A stretch of 64,000 nucleotides of DNA from Robertmurraya sp047302285 (GTDB lineage Bacteria > Bacillota > Bacilli > Bacillales > Cytobacillaceae): positions 2,666,001 through 2,730,000 of the forward strand of contig NZ_CP154845.1 in the NCBI RefSeq assembly GCF_047302285.1. Direction: 5' to 3'. The notes beneath the pieces were generated by a model. That model did no database searches and was not told the origin of the DNA. It saw only the letters and a program-made list of their open reading frames with translations. Positions within the stretch are counted from its first letter, which is position 1; each line of letters begins with the position of its first letter. Positions 53,424 to 61,994 of the stretch are shown in pieces. Made by a program: the position numbers and the translations under genes.

Positions 53424-53438
53424 GCTGTTCTCCTTCTA

Positions 53439-54725
53439 TCATGAAATATCATTTTTTACCTTCGTTTTAATGGAATATTTATGAAGCTGGCCAAGTATTT
53501 GATGGTCTGTTAAACAATAACCTTTGCAAACGTATACTTGTTTTTCCTCATCAAAGTTAAGCTCCCTTAGAATCGTCTCGTTCTTCAGTTGTGATAAGAG
53601 CCTTCCTTCCGTTGAAGGTACCTCAACATGATAGATCTCCATCGATTTCAGGACAATCTGTTCGATCTTTTTCTTTAATGAGATCCGATCTTGCTCGTCA
53701 AACGCACTGATAAGAATCGTATCCGTTTTCGCTGTCGGGACGAAATTCCCATGCTGCATATCTCTTTTATTGTACACCGTTAGTTGTGGAATTTGCTGTA
53801 CTTCTAAATCCTCCAATAACTTATGGACAGTTTGCTCATGTTGAAAATAATCTTCATTAGACATATCGACAAGATGGAGAATTAAATCGGCCTCCCTTAC
53901 CTCTTCAAGGGTAGAGCGAAAGGATGCGATTAAAGTTGTCGGCAAGTCTTGAATAAACCCTACTGTATCAGTTAAAAGGGTCCCAAACCCACTTGGTAAA
54001 ATCATTTTCCTTGTCATCGGATCGAGAGTCGCAAATAATTGATTTTCTTCAAATGATTCGGCTTCTGTCAAACGGTTGAATAATGTTGATTTTCCAGCGT
54101 TTGTATAACCCACTAAGGCAATTTGGAAAACCTTATTTTTTTTGCGTCTTTCACGATAACGATCACGGTGCTGAACAATGACACTAAGCTGAGTCTTAAT
54201 ATCATCAATTCTTCTACGAATATGGCGACGATCACTTTCTAGCTTCGTTTCACCAGGGCCCCTTGTACCAATACCAGCTCCTAGTCTTGATAGCTGAAGC
54301 CCTTGTCCACCTAGTCTTGGGAGCAGATACTGAAGCTGGGCAAGCTCGACCTGCAACTTGCCCTCCTTAGAACGGGCTCTCGTTGCAAAAATATCTAGAA
54401 TCAATTGTGTTCGATCAATAATTCGCCCTTCGAGTTCAGCAGATAGATTTCTCACTTGACTCGGTGACAGCTCATCATTAAATATAATCAGTTCGGTCTC
54501 GAGCTCCTCCTCAAGCGCTTTCAACTCAGCAACCTTGCCTTTTCCTATGTATGTAGATGGATGAATCCGATCTCTCTTCTGAATTAATTTTGCCACTACT
54601 TTTCCCTTTGCGGTTTCAGTAAGGGATTCTAACTCATCCATCGAATATTGATAGCGAAGATCATCTTCCGTCGTTTGACAACCTACGATGATCACTTTTT
54701 CAATGTTTGTTTCCTTATCCAACAA
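53439..54725 (-). CDS. hflX: GTPase HflX (YnbA)
   Basis: The 428-residue GTPase has an N-terminal HflX domain with a glycine-rich linker (GGQGLQLSRLGAGIGTRGPGE), and the GTP motifs G1 GYTNAGKST, G3 DTVGF and G4 NKRD. HflX splits stalled or heat-stressed ribosomes. The start is a TTG at 54725, seven bases after GGAGG, with no ATG nearby in frame. It is followed by ynbB after 15 bases. Confidence 0.92.
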   Translation of the reverse strand: MLDKETNIEKVIIVGCQTTEDDLRYQYSMDELESLTETAKGKVVAKLIQKRDRIHPSTYIGKGKVAELKALEEELETELIIFNDELSPSQVRNLSAELEGRIIDRTQLILDIFATRARSKEGKLQVELAQLQYLLPRLGGQGLQLSRLGAGIGTRGPGETKLESDRRHIRRRIDDIKTQLSVIVQHRDRYRERRKKNKVFQIALVGYTNAGKSTLFNRLTEAESFEENQLFATLDPMTRKMILPSGFGTLLTDTVGFIQDLPTTLIASFRSTLEEVREADLILHLVDMSNEDYFQHEQTVHKLLEDLEVQQIPQLTVYNKRDMQHGNFVPTAKTDTILISAFDEQDRISLKKKIEQIVLKSMEIYHVEVPSTEGRLLSQLKNETILRELNFDEEKQVYVCKGYCLTDHQILGQLHKYSIKTKVKNDIS

Positions 54726-54939
54726 ATAGTTTCCTCCTATTTTTCAGTCCTATATTAAAGAGTACTTTAAGCATATATTTAGTAAAGAATACACTTCGAC
54801 TTCATCATATCAAAAAATATAACGTAACACGAATTTGTAAGAAATATTTCTTGAACAAATACCTTTCTAAGGGAACATCTTCCATGTTAAAATCATATTG
54901 TTTTGCAATGCGAATGACAGCTTAGAGGAGAATTCAATT

Positions 54940-55590
54940 ATGACTTGGGAAGTATTAAGTATGATCGGAACCGTCGCCTTTGCGATCAGCGGTGCCATTA
55001 TCGCGATGGAAGAAGAGTATGATATTTTAGGCGTTTATATATTGGGGATAGTGACCGCCTTTGGTGGAGGAGCGATTCGCAACTTACTGATAGGGGTACC
55101 GGTTTCTGCTTTATGGGAGCAAGGGCTATTTTTTCAGATTGCCCTTTTGTCCATTACTATCGTGTTCCTATTTCTTAATAATTTACTGAAACTATGGCAA
55201 AGATGGGGCAATTTCTTTGATGCGATCGGCCTTTCTGCCTTCGCTATCCAAGGGGGGATCTATGCAGTAGAAATGGAATTGCCATTAAGCGCCGTTATTG
55301 TCGCAGCTGTTCTTACTGGAAGCGGTGGTGGAATTATCCGAGATTTACTTGCAGGGAGGAAACCTCTCGTGTTGAGCACTGAAATCTATGCCGTCTGGGC
55401 CATCCTTGCAGGAATCGCCATTGGGTTAAAATTAACCGTTTCTTCCTTTGAGCTGTATGCCTTGTTTGTCGTTATCACTGTTTTACGGGTATTATCCTAT
55501 TCTTACAATTGGAAGCTCCCGAAACGTTTAGATATAACGAATAGTGCTTTGAAATTTGCTCATTCAAAAAATCGCAACATCAACGGTTAG
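54940..55590 (+). CDS. TRIC cation-channel/YadS-family membrane protein
   Basis: The 216-residue protein has about seven hydrophobic segments and two repeats of the UPF0126 pattern: IGTVAFAISGAIIAMEEEYD with TAFGGGAIRNLLIG, and IGLSAFAIQGGIYAVEMELP with TGSGGGIIRDLLAG. The GGGxxR motif repeated with inverted topology is typical of TRIC channels. Some bacterial homologues have been proposed to transport small molecules such as glycine. The ATG at 54940 follows GAGGAG. It is inserted between hflX and spoVK compared with the B. subtilis order. Confidence 0.88.
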   Translation: MTWEVLSMIGTVAFAISGAIIAMEEEYDILGVYILGIVTAFGGGAIRNLLIGVPVSALWEQGLFFQIALLSITIVFLFLNNLLKLWQRWGNFFDAIGLSAFAIQGGIYAVEMELPLSAVIVAAVLTGSGGGIIRDLLAGRKPLVLSTEIYAVWAILAGIAIGLKLTVSSFELYALFVVITVLRVLSYSYNWKLPKRLDITNSALKFAHSKNRNING

Positions 55591-55606
55591 ACCTGTTTTC
55601 ATTCAT

Positions 55607-55639
55607 AGAAGGCTGACTCGTAGCAAGAGTCAGCCTTCT
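55607..55639. terminator. Bidirectional terminator between the TRIC gene and spoVK
   Basis: AGAAGGCTGACTC pairs with GAGTCAGCCTTCT (13-base stem) around a short loop between two converging genes. Confidence 0.9.
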
Positions 55640-55640
55640 T

Positions 55641-56585
55641 CTATTCATCTAGTATTAAATCATTACTGCGAATCGTCATCAGATCATGACGATCAAAATG
55701 GATTTGCATGAGCAGTCGCATGGACTGAGCACGAATCGATTTTTCGATCACGTTTCGCATATACCTTCCATTAGAAAAACCCGTTATATTTAACGAAGTC
55801 TTGATCCAATATAAATGGTCACGTAACCTTTTCTCTGCCTCATGACTGAATGTATACTCTTTTTCGCGGAGCATCTTATCGCCAATTTCCATTAATTGAT
55901 CGATCGTATAATCTGGAAAATCAATAACGAGTGGAAAGCGAGAATATAGACCAGGATTTAAGGTTAAAAATTGCTCCATCTCTCTTGAGTAGCCAGCAAG
56001 AATGAGGATGAAATCATGCTGCTTATCTTCCATATGTTTCACCATCGTGTCGATCGCTTCTTTACCAAAATCCTTCTCACCGCCACGTCCTAAGCTATAT
56101 GCTTCATCAACAAACAAAATGCCACCCATCGCCTTTTTGATCAGATCTCGCGTCTTTTGAGCTGTGTGACCAATATATTCCCCAACTAAGTCTGCTCTTT
56201 CTGCTTCAATTAGATGACCTTTAGAGAGAACATTCATTTTTTGAAAAAGCTTGCCAATCAACCTTGCAACCGTTGTTTTACCCGTCCCAGGATTGCCTTT
56301 AAACATCATATGGAGAGCCTGTTTTCCAACTTTCAACCCTTCTTCTTCTCGCTTTTTATTAATGTATATCCACGCATAGATTTCCTTTATCGTTTTTTTC
56401 ATTTCTTCCATTCCAACTAGTGTACCAAGTTCCTCTTCGATTTCCTTTAAAGCCGCATGTTCTTGCGGTATCGTCTTTGGAACCACTGCTGCATCTGGCA
56501 ACTCTTTCGCAAGTGTTTTTCTTTTTTGTGAATTAAGTACAATGCTGATCTGACCGTTATTTTTCATACGAAAAGGTTGGTCCAA
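55641..56585 (-). CDS. spoVK: Stage V sporulation protein K, AAA ATPase
   Basis: The 314-residue protein has Walker A GNPGTGKTT, Walker B GILFVDEAY and the CbxX/CfqX-type AAA sequence VGEYIGHTAQKTRDLIKKA. The N-terminal MKNNGQISIVLNSQK matches SpoVK. The start is taken as the TTG at 56585, six bases after GAGGTG, because it gives an N-terminus of the length found in B. subtilis. SpoVK is needed for spore maturation in the mother cell. Its order next to hfq and hflX is conserved. Confidence 0.92.
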   Translation of the reverse strand: MDQPFRMKNNGQISIVLNSQKRKTLAKELPDAAVVPKTIPQEHAALKEIEEELGTLVGMEEMKKTIKEIYAWIYINKKREEEGLKVGKQALHMMFKGNPGTGKTTVARLIGKLFQKMNVLSKGHLIEAERADLVGEYIGHTAQKTRDLIKKAMGGILFVDEAYSLGRGGEKDFGKEAIDTMVKHMEDKQHDFILILAGYSREMEQFLTLNPGLYSRFPLVIDFPDYTIDQLMEIGDKMLREKEYTFSHEAEKRLRDHLYWIKTSLNITGFSNGRYMRNVIEKSIRAQSMRLLMQIHFDRHDLMTIRSNDLILDE

Positions 56586-56844
56586 AGCTTTCACCTCACA
56601 TTTCTACAAGCTGTTTTCTCTAGATGATTTCAAATAAGATTCGATGTTGGATGAATCGGCCATGTTTACAATAAAGCACAGCTTCTCCAAATAAAAAGAG
56701 TGACTTACCATCATCATACTCATGAAACTGATTTTTCGTGACAAATGCCTATTTTTAAGTCTTAGTAAAAAGGTTAACTATACTATATGTATTCATTACA
56801 AACCTATTTCATTAAAGTTTTTCACAAAAACCATACAACAACAA
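56586..56844. other. Gene-free stretch between spoVK and hfq terminator
   Basis: AT-rich DNA that should hold the spoVK promoter, presumably read by a mother-cell sigma factor. No convincing promoter hexamers or coding frame are seen. Confidence 0.5.
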
Positions 56845-56879
56845 AAAGACTCACTTCATCGATGCTGAAGTGAGTCTTT
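56845..56879 (-). terminator. hfq terminator
   Basis: AAAGACTCACTTCA pairs with TGAAGTGAGTCTTT (14-base stem), followed on the minus strand by TTGTTGTTG. It is placed just past the hfq stop codon. Confidence 0.88.
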
Positions 56880-56889
56880 CTTACCCTAT

Positions 56890-57136
56890 TTATGATGATT
56901 GTGCTGGATTATCTAAATCAATTTGCACATTTCGTTGCGGTGCAAAGGTTGAAATCGCATGCTTATAAACGAGTTGTTGTTTGCCTTCTGATTCAAACAA
57001 AACAGTGAAGTTATCAAAGCCTTTTATTTGTCCTCTTAATTGGAAACCATTTAGTAAAAAGACTGTGACACTGCTGCCGTCCTTACGTAATTGGTTTAAA
57101 AATTGATCTCTGAATATTAATGGATTGTTTCATCAT
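56890..57136 (-). pseudogene. hfq: hfq, frameshifted by an apparent one-base insertion near codon 10
   Basis: The sequence downstream of miaA encodes the RNA chaperone Hfq in two frames. The ATG frame reads MKQSINIQ and then diverges and stops at codon 17. From the next frame onward the sequence continues DQFLNQLRKDGSSVTVFLLN, with the Sm2 motif LVYKHAISTF intact to the stop at 56890. Removing one A from CAGAGATC (plus-strand TCTC near 57107-57110) restores CAG GAT and an 80-residue Hfq. RBS AGGAGG and two tandem ATG codons at 57136 and 57133 are intact. No ATG, GTG or TTG would start the second frame before its core. Hfq is non-essential in B. subtilis, so loss is tolerable, but sequencing error is a strong alternative. 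Confidence 0.9.
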
Positions 57137-57159
57137 GGGATCCTCCTCTTTTATCTCTA

Positions 57160-58128
57160 TTAATATGTATTCGATTTTATTTCTAGCTTTCCTTCAATAT
57201 ACGTGGAAATTTCCGCAATTTTTTTCTGAAATGTTGCGTTTATCGTCACATCTGTCATATCGAACCACTGAACATCCATTTTGTTACGGAACCACGTCAG
57301 CTGTCGTTTTGCATAGCGACGAGAATTTTGCTTTAATTGTTCAACAGCTGAATCCAACGGGGTTTCCCCATCGAAATATTCGTATAACTCCTTATAACCA
57401 ATTGCTTGAATGGAGCCACAGTCTCTAAGACCAGAATCATACAACCCTTTCACTTCTTCCAAAAGCCCCTGTTCCATCATGATATTCACTCTTTTGTCAA
57501 TCCTTTGATATAGCTGTTCTCTTTCCATCGTTAAGCCAATTAATGCCGTGTCATAACATAAATCTGGAGTTTGTTTTTCCTGAAACTCAGGACTGGTCTT
57601 GCCAGTACAATGGAAAATTTCGAGTGCTCTTATCACTCTACGAAGATTGTTCGGATGAATGCTTTCAGCTCCAATTGGGTCCACTTCAAGAAGTTCTTCG
57701 TATATCACTTCTTTTCCTTCTCTTTCCGCTCTTATTTCGAGATTTCTGCGAAATGTTTCGTCTGATGGAACATCTGAAAACTGATAATCATGAATTACTG
57801 ATTGTATATACAAGCCTGTACCACCAACAATCATCGGCAGCTTTTGACGACTCGTAATTTCATTGATTTTTTCTCGAACGAGCGATTGAAACTCAGCAAC
57901 AGAAAAGGATTCATTCGGCCATTTAATATCAATTAAATGATGGGGGACTCCCTCCATCTCCTCAGTTGTTATTTTTGCGGTGCCGATATCCATTCCTTTA
58001 TAAATTTGCATTGAATCACCGCTGATAATTTCTCCATTGAAGCGCTTGGCCAATTCAATACTCATTTTCGTCTTTCCTACAGCAGTAGGTCCGATTAATA
58101 CAAGGACTTTCTCTTTACTACTGTCCAC
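57160..58128 (-). CDS. miaA: tRNA dimethylallyltransferase MiaA
   Basis: The 322-residue enzyme adds a dimethylallyl group to A37 of tRNAs reading UNN codons. It has the P-loop GPTAVGKTK, the motif EIISGDSMQIYKGMDIGTAK, IVGGTGLY and a C-terminal RRYAKRQLTWFRNK. The start is a GTG at 58128, with GGAG only three bases before it, which is tighter than usual. Its neighbour hfq follows 23 bases later, a conserved arrangement. Confidence 0.93.
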   Translation of the reverse strand: MDSSKEKVLVLIGPTAVGKTKMSIELAKRFNGEIISGDSMQIYKGMDIGTAKITTEEMEGVPHHLIDIKWPNESFSVAEFQSLVREKINEITSRQKLPMIVGGTGLYIQSVIHDYQFSDVPSDETFRRNLEIRAEREGKEVIYEELLEVDPIGAESIHPNNLRRVIRALEIFHCTGKTSPEFQEKQTPDLCYDTALIGLTMEREQLYQRIDKRVNIMMEQGLLEEVKGLYDSGLRDCGSIQAIGYKELYEYFDGETPLDSAVEQLKQNSRRYAKRQLTWFRNKMDVQWFDMTDVTINATFQKKIAEISTYIEGKLEIKSNTY

Positions 58129-58471
58129 TTACTCCACGCCTTTACTATCCATTTGTGTTGTATATGCAGAAGAACTGCTAATTATCATCGTAACACATTT
58201 AAAGGCTATTTTCTTCAATTGTAATATTTTTTAACAAATATGTAGATTAAATTTTGTATGCTCTTCAAATCCCTCAAACATTCAACATTTATCAAGTATG
58301 TCCAAAAATATCCAGTCTATTCAGACACACCAGTTAATTTACAAATATTCCATTTAACATTACAATTCCTTAACGATTCGATAACAACCCCCTAAATCGA
58401 CATCTTCCATGCTAATTTATATAAAGACATACTCAAATAGACATAAACAACTTGAATAGGTGGGAAAATAA
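58129..58471. other. Divergent region between miaA and mreBH
   Basis: These 343 bases contain the miaA and mreBH promoters. ACCCCC at 58387-58392 matches the -35 of sigma-I promoters, which control mreBH in B. subtilis, but no CGAA element is found at a suitable distance, so the assignment is uncertain. No gene is visible. Confidence 0.4.
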
Positions 58472-59479
58472 ATGCTTTCAGCAAATGAAATAGGAATTGA
58501 TTTAGGAACTGCAAATATATTAGTCTATAGCAAACATAAAGGTATTACCTTAAATGAACCTTCTTTAGTGGCTGTTGATGTGCGTACCAAGAAAATTATC
58601 GCCTTCGGTCATGAAGCAAAAGAGATGGTTGGAAAAACACCTCAAAACATTCGTGTAATTCGTCCTCTCAAAAATGGAGTAATTGCAGATTATGATGTTA
58701 CAACAGAGCTTCTTAAAATCATTATGAGACATGCCATTAATAAGTCAGGGGTAAACGTAAGAAAACCAAATGTCGTCATCTGTACACCTTCAGCAGCAAC
58801 GAGTGTAGACAAAAGAGCGATCCAAGATGCGGCACGGAACGCTGGGGCAAAGCAGGTCTTTTTAATAGAAGAACCTGTTGCTGCTGCAATCGGTTCAGGA
58901 CTTCCAGTTGATGAACCTGTTGCCAATATGATTGTTGATATCGGCGGGGGTTCTACTGAAGTGGCCATCATCTCCTTTGGTGGTGTGGTCGCGTGTCAAT
59001 CGATAAATATCGGTGGCGATCGACTTGATGAAGAAATTATTCAATACGTTCGTAAAAGCTATAATGTTCTAATTGGAGAAAGAACAGCAGAGCAAGTGAA
59101 AATGGAAATTGGGTATGCGCTAGTGGACCATCAAGAATTAAAGATGGAGGTACGTGGGAGAGATTTAGTTACAGGTTTACCGAAAACGATTACTCTATCA
59201 TCCTATGAAATTCGGGAAACATTGAAAGAATCATTGCTCCATATGCTTGAAGCCATACGTGCTACATTAGAAGAGTGTCCAGCTGAGCTTAGCGGAGATA
59301 TCGTTGATCGAGGAGTTATTTTAACTGGTGGAGGCTCTCTATTAAATGGAATGGAAGAATGGCTCAGCAAGGAAATTTTTGTGCCCGTTCAACTCTCAGA
59401 AAATCCACTAGAAGCTGTTGCACTAGGAACAGGCGAATCATTAAGTATCATGAAAAAACTTCGCCAAGCTGCGAAATAA
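58472..59479 (+). CDS. mreBH: MreB-like actin homologue, MreBH type
   Basis: The 335-residue protein has the MreB signatures: GIDLGTANILVYSKHKGI at the N-terminus, NGVIADYDVT, the phosphate 2 loop MIVDIGGGSTEVAI and the C-terminal GVILTGGGSLLNGM. MreBH is one of three Bacillus MreB paralogues that guide lateral wall synthesis and interact with the LytE hydrolase. The ATG follows AGGTGGG. The single-gene locus is consistent with mreBH rather than the mreBCD operon. The paralogue assignment rests on locus and similarity. Confidence 0.88.
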   Translation: MLSANEIGIDLGTANILVYSKHKGITLNEPSLVAVDVRTKKIIAFGHEAKEMVGKTPQNIRVIRPLKNGVIADYDVTTELLKIIMRHAINKSGVNVRKPNVVICTPSAATSVDKRAIQDAARNAGAKQVFLIEEPVAAAIGSGLPVDEPVANMIVDIGGGSTEVAIISFGGVVACQSINIGGDRLDEEIIQYVRKSYNVLIGERTAEQVKMEIGYALVDHQELKMEVRGRDLVTGLPKTITLSSYEIRETLKESLLHMLEAIRATLEECPAELSGDIVDRGVILTGGGSLLNGMEEWLSKEIFVPVQLSENPLEAVALGTGESLSIMKKLRQAAK

Positions 59480-59492
59480 ATAAACATAAAAA

Positions 59493-59526
59493 GAGGTTGT
59501 ATAATTTTAAGCGATTATACAACCTC
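59493..59526. terminator. Terminator between mreBH and the coat-like gene
   Basis: GAGGTTGTATAAT pairs perfectly with ATTATACAACCTC (13-base stem, eight-base loop). It lies 14 bases past mreBH and 21 bases past the end of the converging gene. Confidence 0.88.
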
Positions 59527-59546
59527 ATTATACATATGCAGTATCA

Positions 59547-59879
59547 TTAACGACCTTGGTGTCCATGATGTCCACCATGATGATTGTGACCAGGGTGATG
59601 GTGTCCACCTTGTCCGCCATAGTATCCACCACTACCAGCACTACCGCCTAAAAGAGCTCCTCCGAGTAGCCCTGCACCGAAACCAAGCAATCCTGCTCCA
59701 GCTCCTGGATAACCATAACCAGCTGGATATCCAGCGTAAGGTCCGTACCCTGGACCATAACCAGCTCCGTATCCAGGACCGTAGCCATAGCCAGCACCTG
59801 GATAACCATAGCTACCTGGAACATTGTAGCCATATCCGTATTGTCTTGAATCGTCTTTGCCCTTATATTGTTTCGTCAA
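59547..59879 (-). CDS. Gly/Tyr/His-rich low-complexity protein, spore-coat-like
   Basis: The 110-residue protein has a short polar start, then about ten GYGPGYG/GYPGAGYG-type repeats, a hydrophobic Gly/Ala/Leu centre (GLLGFGAGLLGGALLGG) and a His-rich tail (HHHPGHNHHGGHHGHQGR). Tyr/Gly-rich composition with His is common in Bacillus spore-coat proteins, where Tyr may be cross-linked. The start is a TTG at 59879 with GGAGG seven bases before it. The coat assignment is by composition only. Confidence 0.7.
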   Translation of the reverse strand: MTKQYKGKDDSRQYGYGYNVPGSYGYPGAGYGYGPGYGAGYGPGYGPYAGYPAGYGYPGAGAGLLGFGAGLLGGALLGGSAGSGGYYGGQGGHHHPGHNHHGGHHGHQGR

Positions 59880-59988
59880 AATATTACCTCCTCTTCGATG
59901 AAGTTAGTCCATTATATGAACGCTTCGTTAAAAAGGGAAGCTGTGGACAAGCTAAATGGGCCATATCCTACTCCCATTCTTTTCCTCT

Positions 59989-60438
59989 CTATGATTCAAC
60001 CGTTTTTCGTCTCAACTTATTAAAATAAATAAAAATCGGTAGTGGGATGACAATAAAACCTAGACTTTTAATAATTTGGTTTTTTGCATTATTACGTTGC
60101 CTTTCTTTATCATCCTCTTTCAGCTGTTCATACTCTGCCCGTAGCTGTTCCTCTGATATTTGCACCGGTGGTTGTCCCTCAATTTTTTCGCCTTCTCTCA
60201 TCATCTTGAAATCTGTGAACGTCTGATAATAAGTAGGTGGACTAACCAAATCAGCCGTTGCCATAAAGATCGAAATTCCTCCTCCAATTACCATCATTAA
60301 AGTCGCAAATAGGACCAGATACACATACAAATGCCGAATCACACTTTCACCCCCCTCTTTACTTTTTGATACAGCAACAATAATAAAAATAATGAAGACT
60401 GCTATGATAAACATAGGTAGCAATGATAACAAAAACAT
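59989..60438 (-). CDS. Membrane protein with coiled-coil loop, unrecognised
   Basis: The 149-residue protein has two N-terminal hydrophobic segments (LLSLLPMFIIAVFIIFIIVAV and YVYLVLFATLMMVIGGGISIF), a charged helical part (EEQLRAEYEQLKEDDKERQRN) and one C-terminal segment (SLGFIVIPLPIFIYF). GGAGG lies a few bases before the ATG. No family is recognised with confidence. Confidence 0.72.
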   Translation of the reverse strand: MFLLSLLPMFIIAVFIIFIIVAVSKSKEGGESVIRHLYVYLVLFATLMMVIGGGISIFMATADLVSPPTYYQTFTDFKMMREGEKIEGQPPVQISEEQLRAEYEQLKEDDKERQRNNAKNQIIKSLGFIVIPLPIFIYFNKLRRKTVES

Positions 60439-60548
60439 AAAACGATAACCACCTCCTCATTTATTACTATATATGACAGTTTTATAACTTTCACATAAAA
60501 TATTGTCATTATGATGATATTTCATATGTCTAGCACTCATCAACTTTT

Positions 60549-60716
60549 ATAAAAGGAATCTTCTATGGAGCACTGGCAGCATTTATAGGTGAACCGATTG
60601 CCATTTGGTTAGATTTATATGAACCTCTAGATTGGAAAAGCATTTATTCATTTCTTATTTATGTTGTGTTGGTCGGACTATCTAACCAAATAGCTAAAAG
60701 TAAAATATTTACTTAA
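60549..60716 (+). pseudogene. C-terminal remnant of a CBO0543-type membrane protein
   Basis: An open stretch of 55 codons reads IKGIFYGALAAFIGEPIAIW, then LDLYEPLDWKSIYSFLIYVV and LVGLSNQIAKSKIFT before TAA. This resembles the C-terminal third of a family of about 150-residue Bacillota membrane proteins (CBO0543 type). There is no start codon, and a stop codon (TAG) stands six codons upstream, so the first two thirds are gone. It is a decayed gene. Confidence 0.65.
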
Positions 60717-60814
60717 AAAAACAAAAAAAGTAATTCTATCATCCCTCTTATTAATTTGAACCCTTCTCATAATTAAATCGTATTTATGGAGGCACTTAAA
60801 AGTGTTTCTAGTAT

Positions 60815-61393
60815 TTATTCATTAATATAAATTTGTTTTTCTTGTAGCTCCTCCTGAATCTGCCCAACGAGTGAAATTACACTGCCAGTAGCCTGTACCC
60901 AGCTTCCCACAACTACATTTTGGTTATGTTCAGAATTATAGTCATATAGCGTCTGAATGCCACCTATTGCCTGTAAAGAGTTCCCAATACCTTGTAACAT
61001 TCCGCCGATAATAATCTCCATTCTTCCATCTTCTGTTCGATCAAAAAATTCATCGCTAAGCCCTACGAAACTTCCTAATGCCTGTAACCAGAGTCCAGCA
61101 ATAATTAACCTTTGCTCCGAATCTTTATCAGATGTGGAAAAAAGCAACATTCCTGATATAACAGTTGAATTTCCTGTAGACTGGATTTGATCCCCAATTT
61201 TTTCAAGTGAAAATGTACCTTGACCATCAGCAGATAATCCACTGCCTATAGCTTGGAATACATTTCCTATCAATCGACTTTGAAAATTTTGCTTTTGACT
61301 TAACCCAAAATCAGGTGTACTACCGATTGCTGCTTGTATAGTCCCAATTGTTGAAATAAGCGCTCCCATTATTTCCTGCACATTACTTTTCAT
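60815..61393 (-). CDS. Repetitive DUF6944-like protein
   Basis: The 192-residue protein contains at least four related units with the pattern (I/L)xGxxxQAxGS or IGN: GNVFQAIGSGLSADGQG, GLWLQALGSFVGLSD, GGMLQGIGNSLQAIGG and GSWVQATGSVISLVG. Each is about 38-40 residues from the next. It matches my recollection of the DUF6944 repetitive family in Bacillaceae, of unknown function. No signal or membrane segment is evident. The ATG at 61393 lacks a strong ribosome-binding site (GGTTAG). Confidence 0.75.
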   Translation of the reverse strand: MKSNVQEIMGALISTIGTIQAAIGSTPDFGLSQKQNFQSRLIGNVFQAIGSGLSADGQGTFSLEKIGDQIQSTGNSTVISGMLLFSTSDKDSEQRLIIAGLWLQALGSFVGLSDEFFDRTEDGRMEIIIGGMLQGIGNSLQAIGGIQTLYDYNSEHNQNVVVGSWVQATGSVISLVGQIQEELQEKQIYINE

Positions 61394-61733
61394 TTACTAA
61401 CCAATCCATTTATTTTGATTCTATTTATTGTATTAAAGTCCTTCTGATTGGTTCCTATTGAACTTCGCTCACAACAATGAGCGGGATTAGATGTTCATTC
61501 AGAGACATTTGTAGCCTATGTATTGCTTGATGATCAGACGGAGACATAAAAGAGATTGAAAGACAAAAGATCTATTCTGCCTTCTATAATGGTTAGACGA
61601 AGAAGAAATCACTTATATTGCAATGGAAAAGGAGTCTACTGGAAACCTGTATAAAATATTTTAGAAATTCTTCGTTATTGAATATTCTTCAACTAAATAT
61701 GCAATCTATATTGTGTATTGGAGGTGAATATAT
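61394..61733. other. Intergenic region, nothing recognised
   Basis: The 340 bases between the repetitive protein gene and the small hydrophilic gene contain no supported frame. The GGAGGTG at 61720-61726 is the ribosome-binding site of the downstream gene. Confidence 0.5.
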
Positions 61734-61892
61734 TTGTCAGATCAAAACAAGAAGGAACAACAAAAAACTAAACAAGCCGCTATTACTCGACAAGGTTCAG
61801 GTTCCGAATATCACAGAAAACATGCGGGGAATGTTGAAGGTTACGGTCAACCACACCCTGTTGATGGTTCAAGTAATGAATCAAATAACTGA
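61734..61892 (+). CDS. Small hydrophilic protein, 52 residues
   Basis: A TTG start at 61734 follows GGAGGTGAATATAT, a strong ribosome-binding site. The product is very polar: SDQNKKEQQKTKQAAITRQ, then GSGSEYHRKHAGNVEGYGQ and PHPVDGSSNESNN. It has no Cys and no hydrophobic segment. A terminator follows 12 bases after the stop, so the small gene is a self-contained transcription unit. I recognise no family. Small polar proteins of this type are common among Bacillus spore proteins. Confidence 0.7.
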   Translation: MSDQNKKEQQKTKQAAITRQGSGSEYHRKHAGNVEGYGQPHPVDGSSNESNN

Positions 61893-61904
61893 TTAATCCA
61901 GTAT

Positions 61905-61936
61905 AAGAGTGAATCAAAAAATTGGTTCACTCTTTT
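61905..61936 (+). terminator. Terminator of the small hydrophilic gene
   Basis: AAGAGTGAA (61905-61913) pairs with TTCACTCTT (61926-61934), followed by TT. Confidence 0.75.
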
Positions 61937-61994
61937 AACATGGAATATGTTCGAAATAAATAGCACACCATAAGAAAAAATGGAGGTGCTACCA

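Noticed and set aside
57120..57428. Plus-strand open frame over the miaA end
   Set aside because: It is antisense to miaA, starts within the hfq-miaA gap and has no ribosome-binding site.
58387..58401. Sigma-I promoter for mreBH
   Set aside because: ACCCCC is present, but I find no CGAA-type -10 at a suitable distance, so it is kept only as a note.
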